Assembly: GCA_963575745.1 (NCBI GenBank)
Contig: CAUYUJ010000655.1
Span: forward strand, 15,001-47,032
DNA: 32,032 nt
Direction: 5' to 3'
Source of the DNA: Prorocentrum cordatum
Lineage: Eukaryota; Sar; Dinophyceae; Prorocentrales; Prorocentraceae
The notes beneath the pieces were generated by a model. The model was not told where the DNA came from. It searched no databases and worked only from the letters and a program-made list of their open reading frames with translations. Positions 9,213-18,969 of the stretch are shown piece after piece (position 1 is the stretch's first letter; the number at the start of each line of letters is the position of its first letter). Position numbers and translations under genes: made by a program.

Positions 9213-11110
9213 GCATTATGTCGACCGACCGACCGACCGGGCTTGGGGCGCGCGTTGGATTGGAATGCGTGCTGGGATGTGTGCTGGGACGCGTGCTGCG
9301 CTTGAATGCTGGGATGTGCGCAGGCTGCGCGTTGCCTCCGCGTGCTGGGATGCGCGCTGGATTCGTGTGCTGGGGTGCGTGTTAGGGTGTCGCCTGGCTG
9401 CCTGCTCCCCCGCGCCCCATCTGCCTCGTGGCCCCCGTCTGCTTTTTCAGACCGACCGATCAACCGTGCCCCCCCCCCCCCCCTCTCTGCCCCGTTCGAC
9501 CGACCTACCGACCCTGCACCCCCCCGCCCCTTGCCCGACCGTGCCCCCCCGCCCCCCTGCCCCCCCCCCCCCCCCCGCGCTCCTCCGCCCTGGCCCCCGT
9601 CGATTTGTTCCGACAGACCGACCGACCGTGCCCCCCCCGCGGCCCCAGCCTGCTCATTCAGACCGACCGACCGACCGACCGTGCCCCCCCCCTTCCACCC
9701 CGAGGCCTCCGTCTGCTTTTTCAGACCGACCGACCGACCGTGCCCCCCCTCCTACGCCCCGTGGCCCCCTGTAAGCTCATTCCGACCGGCCGGCCGACCG
9801 TGCCTTCCCCCCCTCTGGCCCGTGGCCCCTTGTCTGCTTATCCCGACCGACCGACCGACCGTGCCCCCGCCCCCTCGCCCCGTGGCCCCCGTTTGCTTAT
9901 TCCGACCAACCGACCGACCTTGCCCCCGCCCCCTTCCGCCCCGTGGCACCCGTCTGCTTATTATTTCGACCGACCGACCGACCGTGCCCCCCCTGGCCCG
10001 ACCGCGCCCCCTCGTCCCCCTGTTCACCTCCGCGCCCCATCCGCCCCGCGGCTCCCTTCTGCTTATTCCGACCGACCGACCGACCGTGCCCCCCCCCCCC
10101 TCCCCCACCCTTGCCCGACCGTGCCCACCCGCGCCCTTGCCCCCCCCGCGCTCTTCCGCCCCGTGGCCCCCGTCTGCTTATTCCGACCGACCGACCGACC
10201 GTGCCCTTCCTTTTCCGCCCCGTGGCTTCCGTCTGCTTATTTCGACCGACCTCGATCGTGCCCCCCCCCCGCCCGACCGAGCCCTCCCGCCCCCCACCGC
10301 GCCACTCCGCCCCGTGGCCCCCTGCCTGCTCATTCCAACCGACCGACCGACCGTGCTTTCCGCCCCGTGGCCGCCGTCTGCTTATTTCGACCAACCGACC
10401 GTGCCCCCCCCTCGCCCGACCGTGCCTCACCGCCCCCCCCGCGCTCCTCCGCCCCGTGGCCCCCGTCTGAGCATTCCGACCGACCGACTGTGCCCACCCT
10501 TCCGCCTCGTAGACATCGTCTGCTTGTTCCGTCCGACCGACCGACCGTGCACCCCCTCTTCGCCCCCTGGCCCCCGTCTGCTTGTTCCGACCGACCGACC
10601 GACCGTGCCCCCCCCTTTGCCCGACCGTGCCCTCCCGCGCCCCAGCCCCCCCCCGCGCCATTCCGCCCGTGGCCCCCGTCTGCCGTAGCCGCCGTCTGCT
10701 TATTCCGACCGACCGGCCGACCGTGCCCCCCTCCGCCCCGTGGCCCCCATCTGCTTATCCCGACGACCGACCGTGCCTCCTTCCTCCGCCACGTGGCCCC
10801 CGTCTGCTTATTCCCCCCCCCTCCGCCGCGTGGCCCCCGTCTGCTAATTCCGACCGACCGACCGTGCCCCCCCGCCTCTGCCCGACCGTGCCCTCCCGCC
10901 CCCCCTGCCCCGCCCGCGCTCCTCTGCCCCGTGGCCCACGTCTGCTTATTTGGCCGACCGACCGAACGTGCTTCCCCTCCTCCGCCCCGTGGCCCCTGCC
11001 GACCGACCGTGCCCCCCGTCCCTTCCCGGGCCACCACCCAACCCTTTTGTCCCGCCCATTCGGCCCCGTGGCCCCCCCGCCTGCTTATTCCGACCGACCG
11101 ACCGTGCCCC
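9213..11110. repeat. GACC-containing minisatellite
   Basis: About 1.9 kb of variable-length units: CGCCCCGTGGCCCC, CGTCTGCTTATTCC, two to four copies of GACC, then GTGCCCCCCC and a C-rich tail of variable length. Units range from about 35 to over 100 bp because both the GACC count and the C runs vary. This is a nested microsatellite inside a minisatellite. Very long Pro-rich open frames here are artefacts. Confidence 0.9.
9250..9395. repeat. GTGCTGGGAT short tandem repeat
   Basis: About ten degenerate copies of a 10-16-bp unit, GTGCTGGGATG/GCGTGCTG, bridging the GC-rich array and the GACC array. GACC tetramers already appear just upstream at 9221-9239. No coding feature is supported. Confidence 0.6.
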
Positions 11111-11154
11111 CCTTGCTCCGGCCGTGCCCCTGCCCCCCCCCCCGAGTCCCCACG

Positions 11155-11770
11155 ATGGGCCAAAAAGGCCCCAGGACAGTTCAAGATTTGCTCAAAACGC
11201 CGTAAAAGAGCCCCAGACGGGCCCACACAAGACCCCTAATAAGCCCCAGAGACGCCCAGTAGCACCATGACCCCGAAGAGTCGTAGAGACGCCACTCGCT
11301 CACACTGACATAACAAGTTCTTCACGCCATAGCTCAGCGAATCGCGGCACTCGCGCGCTTCCCCGAAACTACCACAGGTTGGCGCCACGTTCATCTCCCA
11401 GTGTCCCACATCTGTGATTATATGATCCGTGGCACGCGTGCCTCTTGTAGGAGTTCTCGCCGATTCGGGCTTCCGACGGCCCAGGACGGCCCAAGAGGCT
11501 CCCAAGATCGTCCCAAGAGGGCATCAAGAGGCTGGGACGGCCCTTGATGGCCCCAAGACGGCCCCACAGGGCGCTTAGAGGCTCCCAGGAAAGCCCCAAG
11601 TGGGCTCCATGTGGCTCCCAATAGAGCCCGAAGAGGCCCCAAGGAAAGCCCCAAGACGGCCACAGCCCTCCAAAACGCCCCAAGACGGTTTAAAAGGGCC
11701 CAGGTTTGTTCAAGAGGGCCCCACATGGCCCCAACAGGACCCTTGAGAAGGCTTGGAGACGCCAAGCTCG
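11155..11770 (-). repeat. Dispersed CTTGGG-type element, minus orientation, with internal core
   Basis: CCAAGAGG/GGCCCCAAGACGG units at 11155-11265 and 11480-11770 flank a more unique stretch. At 11452-11476 the sequence GTTCTCGCC, then CGGGCTTCCGA, is the reverse complement of the GGCGAGAAC core motif seen in plus-oriented copies. A perfect 12-bp palindrome, GGCACGCGTGCC, lies at 11431-11442. At 11310-11335 a fragment resembles the 44-bp repeat that follows. Confidence 0.65.
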
Positions 11771-11775
11771 TAACA

Positions 11776-12125
11776 CCAGGGGCCCCCAGAGCGAGCGGGG
11801 ACGTAAACAACTTTTAACTCCAGGGCTCCCCAGAACGAGCGGTGACGTAAGAAGTTCTTAACACCAAAATTCCCAAGGGCGAGCGGTGCCGTACAAATAC
11901 TGACGTGACAAGCTCTTAATACCAAGGCTCCCAAGAGCGAACGTCACAAGCTCTGAACACCAAGGCTCCCAAGAGCCTACAGTGACGTGACCGGCTCTTA
12001 ACACCAGGGCTCCCAAGAGCGAGCGGCAACGTAAAAGTCTCTGAACACCAGGGCTCCCAACAGAGAGCGGTGACGCAACAAGCTCCTGACATCAAGGCTC
12101 CCAGGAGCGAAGGGTGCCATGAGCC
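11776..12125. repeat. 44-bp minisatellite
   Basis: About eight units containing AACACCAGGGCTCCCAAGAG, CGAGCGGTGACGT and AACAAGCTCTT. The CAGGGCTCCC/CAAGGCTCCC motif recurs roughly every 40-56 bp, most often about 44. It sits between a minus-oriented and a plus-oriented copy of the dispersed element. Confidence 0.85.
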
Positions 12126-12214
12126 ATCTCGTGCAAGTTCCTGAAGCGCTCGCGCCGTTCCCGTGCTGGCCCAGGTCGAATGGTTTTCGGCCCATCCCGC
12201 TGCCGTGCTTGGGT

Positions 12215-12830
12215 TTTTTGTCAGAGTCCTAAGGGCCCGGATGCTTCTTGGGGTTTCTTCGGAGCGCTCTCGGGGGATTCTGGGGCTGGGGGGTAGGTTT
12301 GGGGCTTTTGGGGAGCTTGTGAGGGCCTCTTCGGAGCGTTTTGGGAGCCTCTTGGGGCTTCCTGGGGGCCTCTTAGGGGCTTCTGGGGGGCTTTGGGGGG
12401 CCCTCTTGGGGGCCTCTAGGGGCCTCCTGGGGGCCTCTCGGGGCCGAGGGGTCAAAATGCCCGTTCGGGTCCCCTCCTGGACCCCCCTTGTAGCCGTCAT
12501 GGGAACCTCGCGGGCCGTCGTGGAGACTACTTGGGCCGTCTTGGGACACTCTTGGGTTGTTTTGGGGCCCTCTTAGAGGATTCTTTGGCTGTCTTGGACG
12601 ATATTGGGGGCTTCTTGGGCCATCTTGGAGCATCGGAAAGCCAAAAAGGCGAGAACGCCAACGCCATTCAAAAACCTTAGTGATTGTTGCATCTTGCGGC
12701 CCTCGGGAGTGCTCTTTGAGGCCAATTGTGGCGTCTTTGAGGACTCTTGGGTCGTCTGGAGGCAATCCCGGGCGTCTTGGAGCGATCTTTCGACGATTCC
12801 AGGCCCTCTTGGACGCCTGGGCGGACTCCC
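12215..12830 (+). repeat. Dispersed CTTGGG-type element, plus orientation, copy A
   Basis: Begins with TCTTCGGAGCG-type units, then CTCTTGGGGCC repeats, then TCGGGGCCGAGGGGTC and CCCGTTCGGG at about 12437-12472. A second repeat field and a core (AAAAAGGCGAGAACGCC, about 12645-12661) follow, then more CTTGGG-type units. The same order of blocks occurs at 16846-17350, so the two are copies of one element rather than chance low complexity. Confidence 0.75.
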
Positions 12831-13360
12831 GGAGCTCTCATGGCCCGTTTTGGGAACCGTCCCAGAGGCCCACGCGAGAAGCCCCAGCAGCGCCCAGGCG
12901 CGCCCAGGAAGCTGGTGGGAACTCAGGCCCCTCAGAAATTTACAAACCCTCCTCCCTTCAGTGCTGCATGAACCTTGGTGCGCTCCACTTCGTGCCAGTG
13001 GCACGGAAGCGGACTCCTTCTCGTGGAGAGAGCGAGAGAGAGAGAGAGGAAGAGAAAGAGAAATAGAAAGAGACAGAGACAGAAAATAGTAGCATAACCC
13101 CACACATTAACAACTAAGCATGCTCAGGTAGATCTCAGTGGCGGCCCTCACCGTATGTGCCTTGTCTGTTGATAACTCCATACACCTAGGTCTGATTAGC
13201 ACAGTATCCCCATCGATCTCCGTGCGTATATACATACCTATACGACCACCCTGCGGGTGATAAGAAGGTTGGGGGGGAGGGGGCCAGCAATGGGCAACAG
13301 TGGGGATTGTTGTTCTGACGATGCCAATGAAAGACAAAGACAGGCGCCGTACCCACTATC
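12831..13360. other. Mostly unique sequence with a GA-rich tract
   Basis: No gene recognised. It includes a purine tract of GAGAGAGA and AAGAGAAAGAG type at 13022-13086, and an AT-richer stretch at 13090-13260 without a convincing open frame. The open frames present are short and low in complexity. Confidence 0.5.
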
Positions 13361-13361
13361 G

Positions 13362-13612
13362 ATATCGCTATCGACCTCACTATCGATCTCGCTTTCGATC
13401 TCACTATTCATCTCACTATCGATTCCACTATCGATCTCGCTATCGATCCCACTCAATCGATCTCACTATTGATCTCACTACCGATATCACGATCGATCTC
13501 ACTCTAGATCTCACTATCGATCTCTCACTATAGATCTCACAATCGATCTCACTATCGGTCTCATTATCGATCTCATTGTATCGATCTCACTATCAATCTC
13601 ACTGTCGATCTC
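13362..13612. repeat. 12-bp array, TATCGATCTCAC
   Basis: About twenty copies of a 12-bp unit, CTATCGATCTCA, with single-base variants (ATTGATC, TAGATC, ACCGATATC). The period is a multiple of three, so frames stay open as four-residue repeats. I treat these as non-coding. Confidence 0.93.
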
Positions 13613-13860
13613 ACCACGGGACACCACGGGACAACGACGGGACACCAGCGGGACACCAGCGGGACACCAGCGGGACACCGGCGGGACACCGCGCGCCACC
13701 GGTTGCCAGGCGGAGAACCTTTTGGTCTGGCCGCGGCCCAGCCACGACGGGACACCGGCGGGACACCAGCGGGACACCAGCGAGACACCGGCGGGACACC
13801 GTGCGCCACCGGTTGCCGGGCGGAGAACATTTTGGTCCAGCCCCGGCCCAGCCACAGGAG
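13613..13860. repeat. GGGACACCAGC 11-bp array with a 110-bp duplication
   Basis: Runs of the 11-bp unit GGGACACCAGC at 13617-13690 and 13749-13800. Superimposed is a larger duplication: GCGGGACACC followed by GCCACCGGTTGCC and GGCGGAGAAC starts at 13681 and again at 13791, a 110-bp spacing, with the second copy ending at about 13856. Confidence 0.88.
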
Positions 13861-14171
13861 AATTTCTTTTCCCCCGCCCACGCAGCTTCGCCTCGCCCGC
13901 ACGCACGGCGCGAACACGAAACCGAAATCGATTTCCCGGTAGGGGGGCTCTCCGTTCCATTTCGATCTCACCCCCATATACAGATAATTACGTGTGGGTC
14001 GATATCTGTATATAGATATATCTCCTACCGTAGCACCCTGCAGTCGCGGATAAGAGTGAGGGGGCGGGGGGACTTTTGCAGTCTGCGAGGCTCTGAAGAA
14101 GCCCGCCGCAAGGCACGTAATGCTTGCAAATTTTACAACGAGCCCGCCGAAGGCACCGATTTTTCGTTAAT

Positions 14172-14385
14172 CAATGTGGGTGGGTCGCGGCGTGGGCCGC
14201 GGGCCAGGTCGCGGGTGGGTGGCGGGTGGGTGGCGGGCGGGTAGCTGGTGGGTCGTGGGTGGGTCGCGGGCGGGTCGCGGGCGGGTCGCGGGGTGGATCG
14301 CGGGTGGGTCGCGGGTGGGTCGCGGGTGGATCGCGGGTGGGTTGGGTCGCGGGTGGGTCGCGGGTTGGGTTGCGGGGTGGACGAC
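14172..14385. repeat. GTCGCGGGTGG 11-bp array
   Basis: About eighteen copies of an 11-bp G-rich unit, GTCGCGGGTGG, with 10-12-bp variants. The strand asymmetry is strong. G-triplets at regular spacing make quadruplex formation on this strand plausible. No coding claim is made. Confidence 0.9.
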
Positions 14386-14393
14386 GCCCAACA

Positions 14394-14439
14394 ACAAACA
14401 AACAAACGAACAAACAAACAATTACAACATCAACAACCG

Positions 14440-14500
<61 letters not shown>

Positions 14501-14560
14501 GCCAAACAAGTACAACAACAACGACAACAACAGCAGCAGCAACAACAACGAAGAAAAAAG
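14394..14560. repeat. CAA trinucleotide array
   Basis: AACA/CAAA units lead into about 61 nt of pure CAA (about 14440-14500), followed by degenerate AACAACAGCAGCAAC. It sits directly against the G-rich 11-bp array, a sharp change of composition. The poly-Asn, Gln or Thr frames are not supported as genes. Confidence 0.93.
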
Positions 14561-14679
14561 CAAATGAGTAAGCAACAACATCAACAACAATAATCCGCAT
14601 CGGGGAATCCCATTTCAACCACGCACCCAGCGACAGTGAATGGCCGTTCGGCCCCCTCGCTCTGATCCATCCTTTCCCG

Positions 14680-14930
14680 TATATATACATATATAAAAAT
14701 ATAGATGTATGTGTGTATGTGCATGTACAGATGTGCATACGTTGGCTTCGATAATTATCCATCGGCGTCACTAGCAATGCACCTGTCGATCCCACCGCCT
14801 ATATTTCGGGCAAACGATCGGAGTTATACATGTTGTGTTTATACTTGTGTACCAGCACGTGCTATATATATGTATGCTTATATACATGAGTATATCTCAG
14901 TACCTCTCCACCTAGTTCCATATATTAACT
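14680..14930. other. AT-rich stretch, no gene seen
   Basis: One of the few AT-rich patches, with TATATACATATATAAAA at 14680-14700 and TATATATATG near 14864. It could act as an unwinding region or simply be drift. No open frame of note is present and no RNA gene could be folded with confidence. Confidence 0.4.
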
Positions 14931-15029
14931 TACCCGTCAGCCTCACAATCATCTCGTCTTCTTCCGGACATCCATCGGTCAACACCATCGGGGCAACAAT
15001 CGTGAAAACCGTCGGGAAAACAATCTAGA

Positions 15030-15422
15030 GAACCATCGGGACAATCATCGGGACAACCATCGGGACAACCACCGGGACAATCACCGGGACAACAATCGTG
15101 GCAACCAACGGGACAACCATCGAAACAACCATCAGGACAATTTGAGGGACAACCATCGGGACAACCTGAGGGACAACCATGGGGACAACCATCGGGACAA
15201 CCATCGGGACAACCATCGGGGTAACCATCGGGTCCACCAAAAACAACCATCGAGCACACAATCGGGACAAGCGTTGGGACAACCATCGGTACAACCATCG
15301 GGACAACCATCGGGACAAGCATCGGGACGACCATCCGGACAAGCGTCGGGGTAACCTTCGGGACAACCATCAGGATAACCATCGTGACAACTTGAGGGAC
15401 AACCATCTGGACAACCCGCGTC
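15030..15422. repeat. 12-bp array, ACAACCATCGGG
   Basis: About thirty units of ACAACCATCGGG with point variants, including ACAACTTGAGGG and ACAAGCGTCGGG. The spacing of 12 keeps frames open and yields tetrapeptide repeats in the minus-strand frames. This is repeat arithmetic rather than evidence of a gene. Confidence 0.93.
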
Positions 15423-15429
15423 AACCTGC

Positions 15430-16590
15430 CGGGCCTGGCTAGGGCGATTCATTTTGGTTCGATTTAGTTTTCGCTGCAGCAGGATCTCGTGCAGTTGCGC
15501 TTCGGTTCGCCCGCGGTCACAGCACGAGCCGAGTCCGAACTCGATTTCCGGGTTGGGCGATTCCGCTTTTCGATCTCATTGTCCAACCTCCGATGTGCGT
15601 AGATGTATTGCCGCATCGAGCCCCGCGCTTTGTTCACGGATGGCACAGGAGGACCAGGGGGTGGGCGTCTAGGAAGAGGGCGAGGGGAGGAAGGAGGAGG
15701 ACGGTGGAAGGAGGAACAGGAGGTTGTAGCATACGCTGCACCCTTCGGGTGCAGAGATGCCACGGAATGGCAGATGTGAAGTGGGTGCCATACCAAAGTG
15801 TGGGTCGTGTAGCACCGAAAAGGCGAAGGCGAAATGAAGACCAGTCGAAATGTTGAGGCAGCGGGGGCCCTATGAGTACCCTATGCAAAGAGCTTGTTGT
15901 AGCAAGCTCTTGGGTGGTGTGAGTGAAGGTTGTCACGGTGCAAGAGTAAACCGTGATATATAGACCATAGACCATTGAATGCGATTGCAGGAGATGGTGA
16001 CATGAGTTTGCAAGGAAAGTAGCACAGAGGAGCGCGCACGCTACAGGATTCATACGACGCATCATCGGCTCCGAGGCCCCACGTTGCATTCGCACGGTTT
16101 CTTTACTTTGATTGTCTTTCTTGTTCGGGTCATGGCGGTAATGTGCTCATTATGTTCATGGTCGGTATTTTTTATTACAAGGGGAGTGGTGGACGACGTG
16201 CTCAAGAAATACAATTGTGAAGATGCAACTTGGCATGAGTCCTTGCGAGCATCCATAAGGCACCAACTCTGTATCTCATAGCTGCTTACGGGGTTCCTGC
16301 CAGCACAAGCGCATTATGAGAGGCTTCTTGTCTAGGATGCGACGCGTCGGGCACAGCTTCGGAGAATGTTGGGCCAGAATGGGCGAACGCTACCTCTAAC
16401 GGAGGAATCCCCAATGTTATTATTACACGGGTGTGAAAGCGGTAGACATTTAAACCACATGTCTTGAAATGGCAACTCCGCGAGAGCATTGCGCGCTCCA
16501 GCTTCGTGCGAGCGTTGATGTTTCAACTGACGCCCCTCGTTGGACATGGTGCCGATTGCGAAAGCCTTGCGGACGGTGCCGCCGACCCTC
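15430..16590. other. Mostly unique 1.1-kb segment with clustered hairpins
   Basis: Moderate GC, no tandem repeat, no recognisable gene. Open frames of about 65-70 codons exist but show no family signature and mostly lack an ATG at their start. A purine-rich tract spans about 15665-15725. Three perfect inverted repeats at 15736-15754, 15888-15911 and 15933-15956 are described as findings. Confidence 0.5.
15888..15956. other. Two adjacent perfect hairpins
   Basis: AAGAGCTTG at 15888-15896 pairs with CAAGCTCTT at 15903-15911 (9-bp stem, 6-nt loop). TCACGGT at 15933-15939 pairs with ACCGTGA at 15950-15956 (7-bp stem, 10-nt loop). They lie in unique sequence. A terminator, structured RNA or mobile-element end are all possible, and none is proven. 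Confidence 0.6.
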
Positions 16591-16596
16591 AAGGGG

Positions 16597-16832
<236 letters not shown>

Positions 16833-16845
16833 GAGCCAGAGTCCT

Positions 16846-17355
16846 CAGGGATGTTTCTTAGGGTCTCTTCGGAATGCTTTCGGGCGCCTCTGGGGAGGAG
16901 TTTTAACTCTTGGGCGACTGGGGGGGCCTCTTGGGGGCCTCTTCGGGTTTCCTGTTTGTTTTGCGGGCCTCTTGGAACCTCTTGGGGCCTCCTGGGAGCC
17001 TTTCGGGGCCGAGGGCTCGACATGTCCGTTCAGGCCCCCCGTGTGGGCACCCTCTTGGAATCGTTTTGGGGGCCTCCTGGGCTGTCTTGGAGGCGTTTTG
17101 GGCTGTCTTCGGGTCCTCTTGGGCTGTTGTGGGGCTCTCTTGGATGCCTTTTGGGGATGTCCCTTGGGCCGTCTTGGGGCGATCTTGGGGGCCTCTTGGG
17201 CCGTCTTCGAGCTGCGGGAAGCGGAAAAGGCGAGAACGCCAAAATCCTTGAACAATTATGCGGGACATTAAAGAATGTTGTCTCTTGGGGCCTTCTCGGG
17301 ATTGCTCTTGGAGGCCTCTTGGGGCGTCTTAGAGGCCTCCTGACTTTGAAATAGG
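16846..17355 (+). repeat. Dispersed CTTGGG-type element, plus orientation, copy B
   Basis: Starts with GGGTCTCTTCGGAATGC, then CTCTTGGGGGCC units, then TCGGGGCCGAGGGCTC and TCCGTTCAGG at about 17003-17034, matching the order in copy A near 12437-12472. The core GGCGAGAACGCC at 17229-17240 is followed by a short AT-richer patch and further CTTGGGGCC units. Similarity ends just before the open frame at 17371. Confidence 0.75.
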
Positions 17356-17370
17356 GTCTCATAGAGAAAT

Positions 17371-17859
17371 ATGTCTTGCGAGCATAGCGAGCGTGCCGCC
17401 AGCGTCTGGGTCAAGGCGCCACCGCCCTATTTGCCTAGATTGACCGTGGACGCGGCAATCTATGATCGTACCAAAAACAAAACCCCATCAGTCTTCTGGG
17501 TGGTACACCATCTCTCATCTATCTTCCAACCTATTACCACATGGCCCCCACCCGGCTTTTTACTTGGTAGCGGAGCTGGGCCCACTAAATTGTTGTCAGC
17601 TCTGTTTATCGCAATACTTATCCACGGCACGGCTTGGTGCGCCGCCAACACCACTGCGACGTCAGAGCGTGACTACTGGCAAGCAAGCGGAAACGCTCTT
17701 AGCGGACACGCTATATCCACTATGGGTGACATCCGCCTGACTACTCCGAGAAGCGTATACTCCCCGGCTTTACGCCACGCTATCCCAGCTTATGACGACT
17801 TTGGGAACAAAATCAATACCATTGTCCTTTACGCGGAAGCGAAAAACCCATATTCTTGA
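17371..17859 (+). CDS. Hypothetical protein with one hydrophobic segment
   Basis: ATG-initiated frame of 162 residues in non-repetitive sequence of balanced composition, unlike the surroundings. Residues 74-92 (LLSALFIAILIHGTAWCAA) form a likely membrane segment. The rest is polar with a Pro-rich stretch at 57-62, and aromatic and charged residues are spread normally. I recognise no family. It begins 16 nt after the end of a dispersed element. A second small membrane-type frame follows 47 nt downstream. Alternatives are an exon of a spliced gene, a decayed mobile or viral fragment, or chance. Confidence 0.4.
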   Translation: MSCEHSERAASVWVKAPPPYLPRLTVDAAIYDRTKNKTPSVFWVVHHLSSIFQPITTWPPPGFLLGSGAGPTKLLSALFIAILIHGTAWCAANTTATSERDYWQASGNALSGHAISTMGDIRLTTPRSVYSPALRHAIPAYDDFGNKINTIVLYAEAKNPYS

Positions 17860-17906
17860 ACCAACATGGGGACACGCCTCCACGGCGAATCCGCCGCCGA
17901 ACGGCG

Positions 17907-18098
17907 ATGGACACTCCACAGATGACCAATGACAATGTCCAGGGTTCCTCATGGAATCACTACTTACAGTACGTTACTTTCAGCATTCTTTGGTTGGTCA
18001 TTGGATGTGCTATAGGATACATGCAACGCGTTATCCACAAAGATGGAGGCGATCATACAGCAAGGGGGCCATACTCGGCCTCGAGACATGGGCGTTGA
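17907..18098 (+). CDS. Small single-span membrane protein, hypothetical
   Basis: ATG-initiated 63-residue frame; the same frame stays open upstream to 17856 but without an earlier ATG. Residues 21-39 (QYVTFSILWLVIGCAIGYM) are strongly hydrophobic and are followed by a basic, Gly/His-rich tail (KDGGDHTARG). An overlapping ATG frame in another register starts at 17951 and stays open through the GAT array. No family is recognised. The tight packing with the upstream frame is unusual for this kind of genome. Confidence 0.35.
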   Translation: MDTPQMTNDNVQGSSWNHYLQYVTFSILWLVIGCAIGYMQRVIHKDGGDHTARGPYSASRHGR

Positions 18099-18412
18099 CC
18101 GTGCCATGTCTCGTTGTTAGGAAAATACGTACCCCGCTCTCGTTGAGAGTGTGTCATTGGTGTCTCAGAAACTGGTCCTGGTGGGCCGCGTTGACTCCAG
18201 CGGCTCAGGTAGACCCCAGTGGCGCCCACCCCTCACCACAGGCGAGTAGGTCCAGTGCCCCTCACAATGCAGGTGATCGCGGCCCTTCGGAGCAACTTCT
18301 GATCTCTGTACCCATTGGTCGCGGCCCGACGAGGCTGTCAGATGGCCTTTGGATGCGTCTGGTGATCCCAGCCCGACGGGACACGATGTGTGTCAACATG
18401 GCTTCCGAAGTG

Positions 18413-18418
18413 GTAAGT
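18413..18418 (+). promoter_or_regulatory. Candidate canonical 5' splice site
   Basis: GAAGTG followed by GTAAGT matches the canonical eukaryotic donor. It lies about 310 nt after the small membrane-protein frame, in the frame that starts at 17951, so the island could be part of a spliced gene. No acceptor was assigned, and a six-base match is expected by chance every few kilobases. Confidence 0.2.
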
Positions 18419-18534
18419 ACAACAGTAGTTCCAGGGAGGGTTTGGACCGCATGGGTGGGGTTATGTGAGCCTTGCGCCCAACGCACACAAATGGCGCTCT
18501 GGCGCGCGTCTGTCGATCAAATGACCGCCATGAC

Positions 18535-18577
<43 letters not shown>

Positions 18578-18910
18578 GTGATGATGATTATAGTGGTGAT
18601 GGCGATGCAGATGATGATGATGGGCAGGATGAGTACGATTGTGGTGATAGTGGTGGTGATGGTGTTGGTGGTCCTGATCATGATCAAGAGCTTGCCCATG
18701 ATGACTCTGACGATGATGGTGTTGGTGATGATGATAGGGATATGCATGATGAGGAAAAGAGAGAGGATGGTTGTGATGATTGTGCTGGTGATATTGATGA
18801 TCATAATGATGCTGAAGCTGATGGGGATGTTAATGCTGATGTTGATGGCGGGGATGAGGAGGAATTGGAGGAGGAAGAAGAGGAGGCGGAGATGGAGGAA
18901 GAGGAAGTGG
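18535..18910. repeat. GAT array grading into GAG/GGA-rich sequence
   Basis: Fourteen pure GAT triplets at 18535-18576, then about 270 nt of degenerate GAT/GGT/GTT triplets in the same register, ending in GAGGAGGAAGAAGAGG-type sequence (about 18855-18910). Two frames stay open over more than 120 codons (poly-Asp/Glu and poly-Met/Val). That both are open argues for a triplet repeat rather than selection on a protein. Confidence 0.9.
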
Positions 18911-18969
18911 AAAAGGAAGGCAGGCACAGGCGTCACCTTTCTCGTCTTCTTGATGCGAGGAGTTATCAT

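Noticed and set aside
9306-11239. Very long proline-rich open frames across the GACC minisatellite
   Set aside because: C-rich repeats rarely contain stop codons. Frames are open on both strands and in several registers, and residue content follows the repeat exactly.
17371-18098. Small-membrane-protein frames as part of an RNA-virus movement-protein module inserted in the genome
   Set aside because: Only the layout (small hydrophobic frames, overlapping registers) is suggestive. I cannot see the conserved motifs of such proteins, and no polymerase or capsid sequence is nearby.
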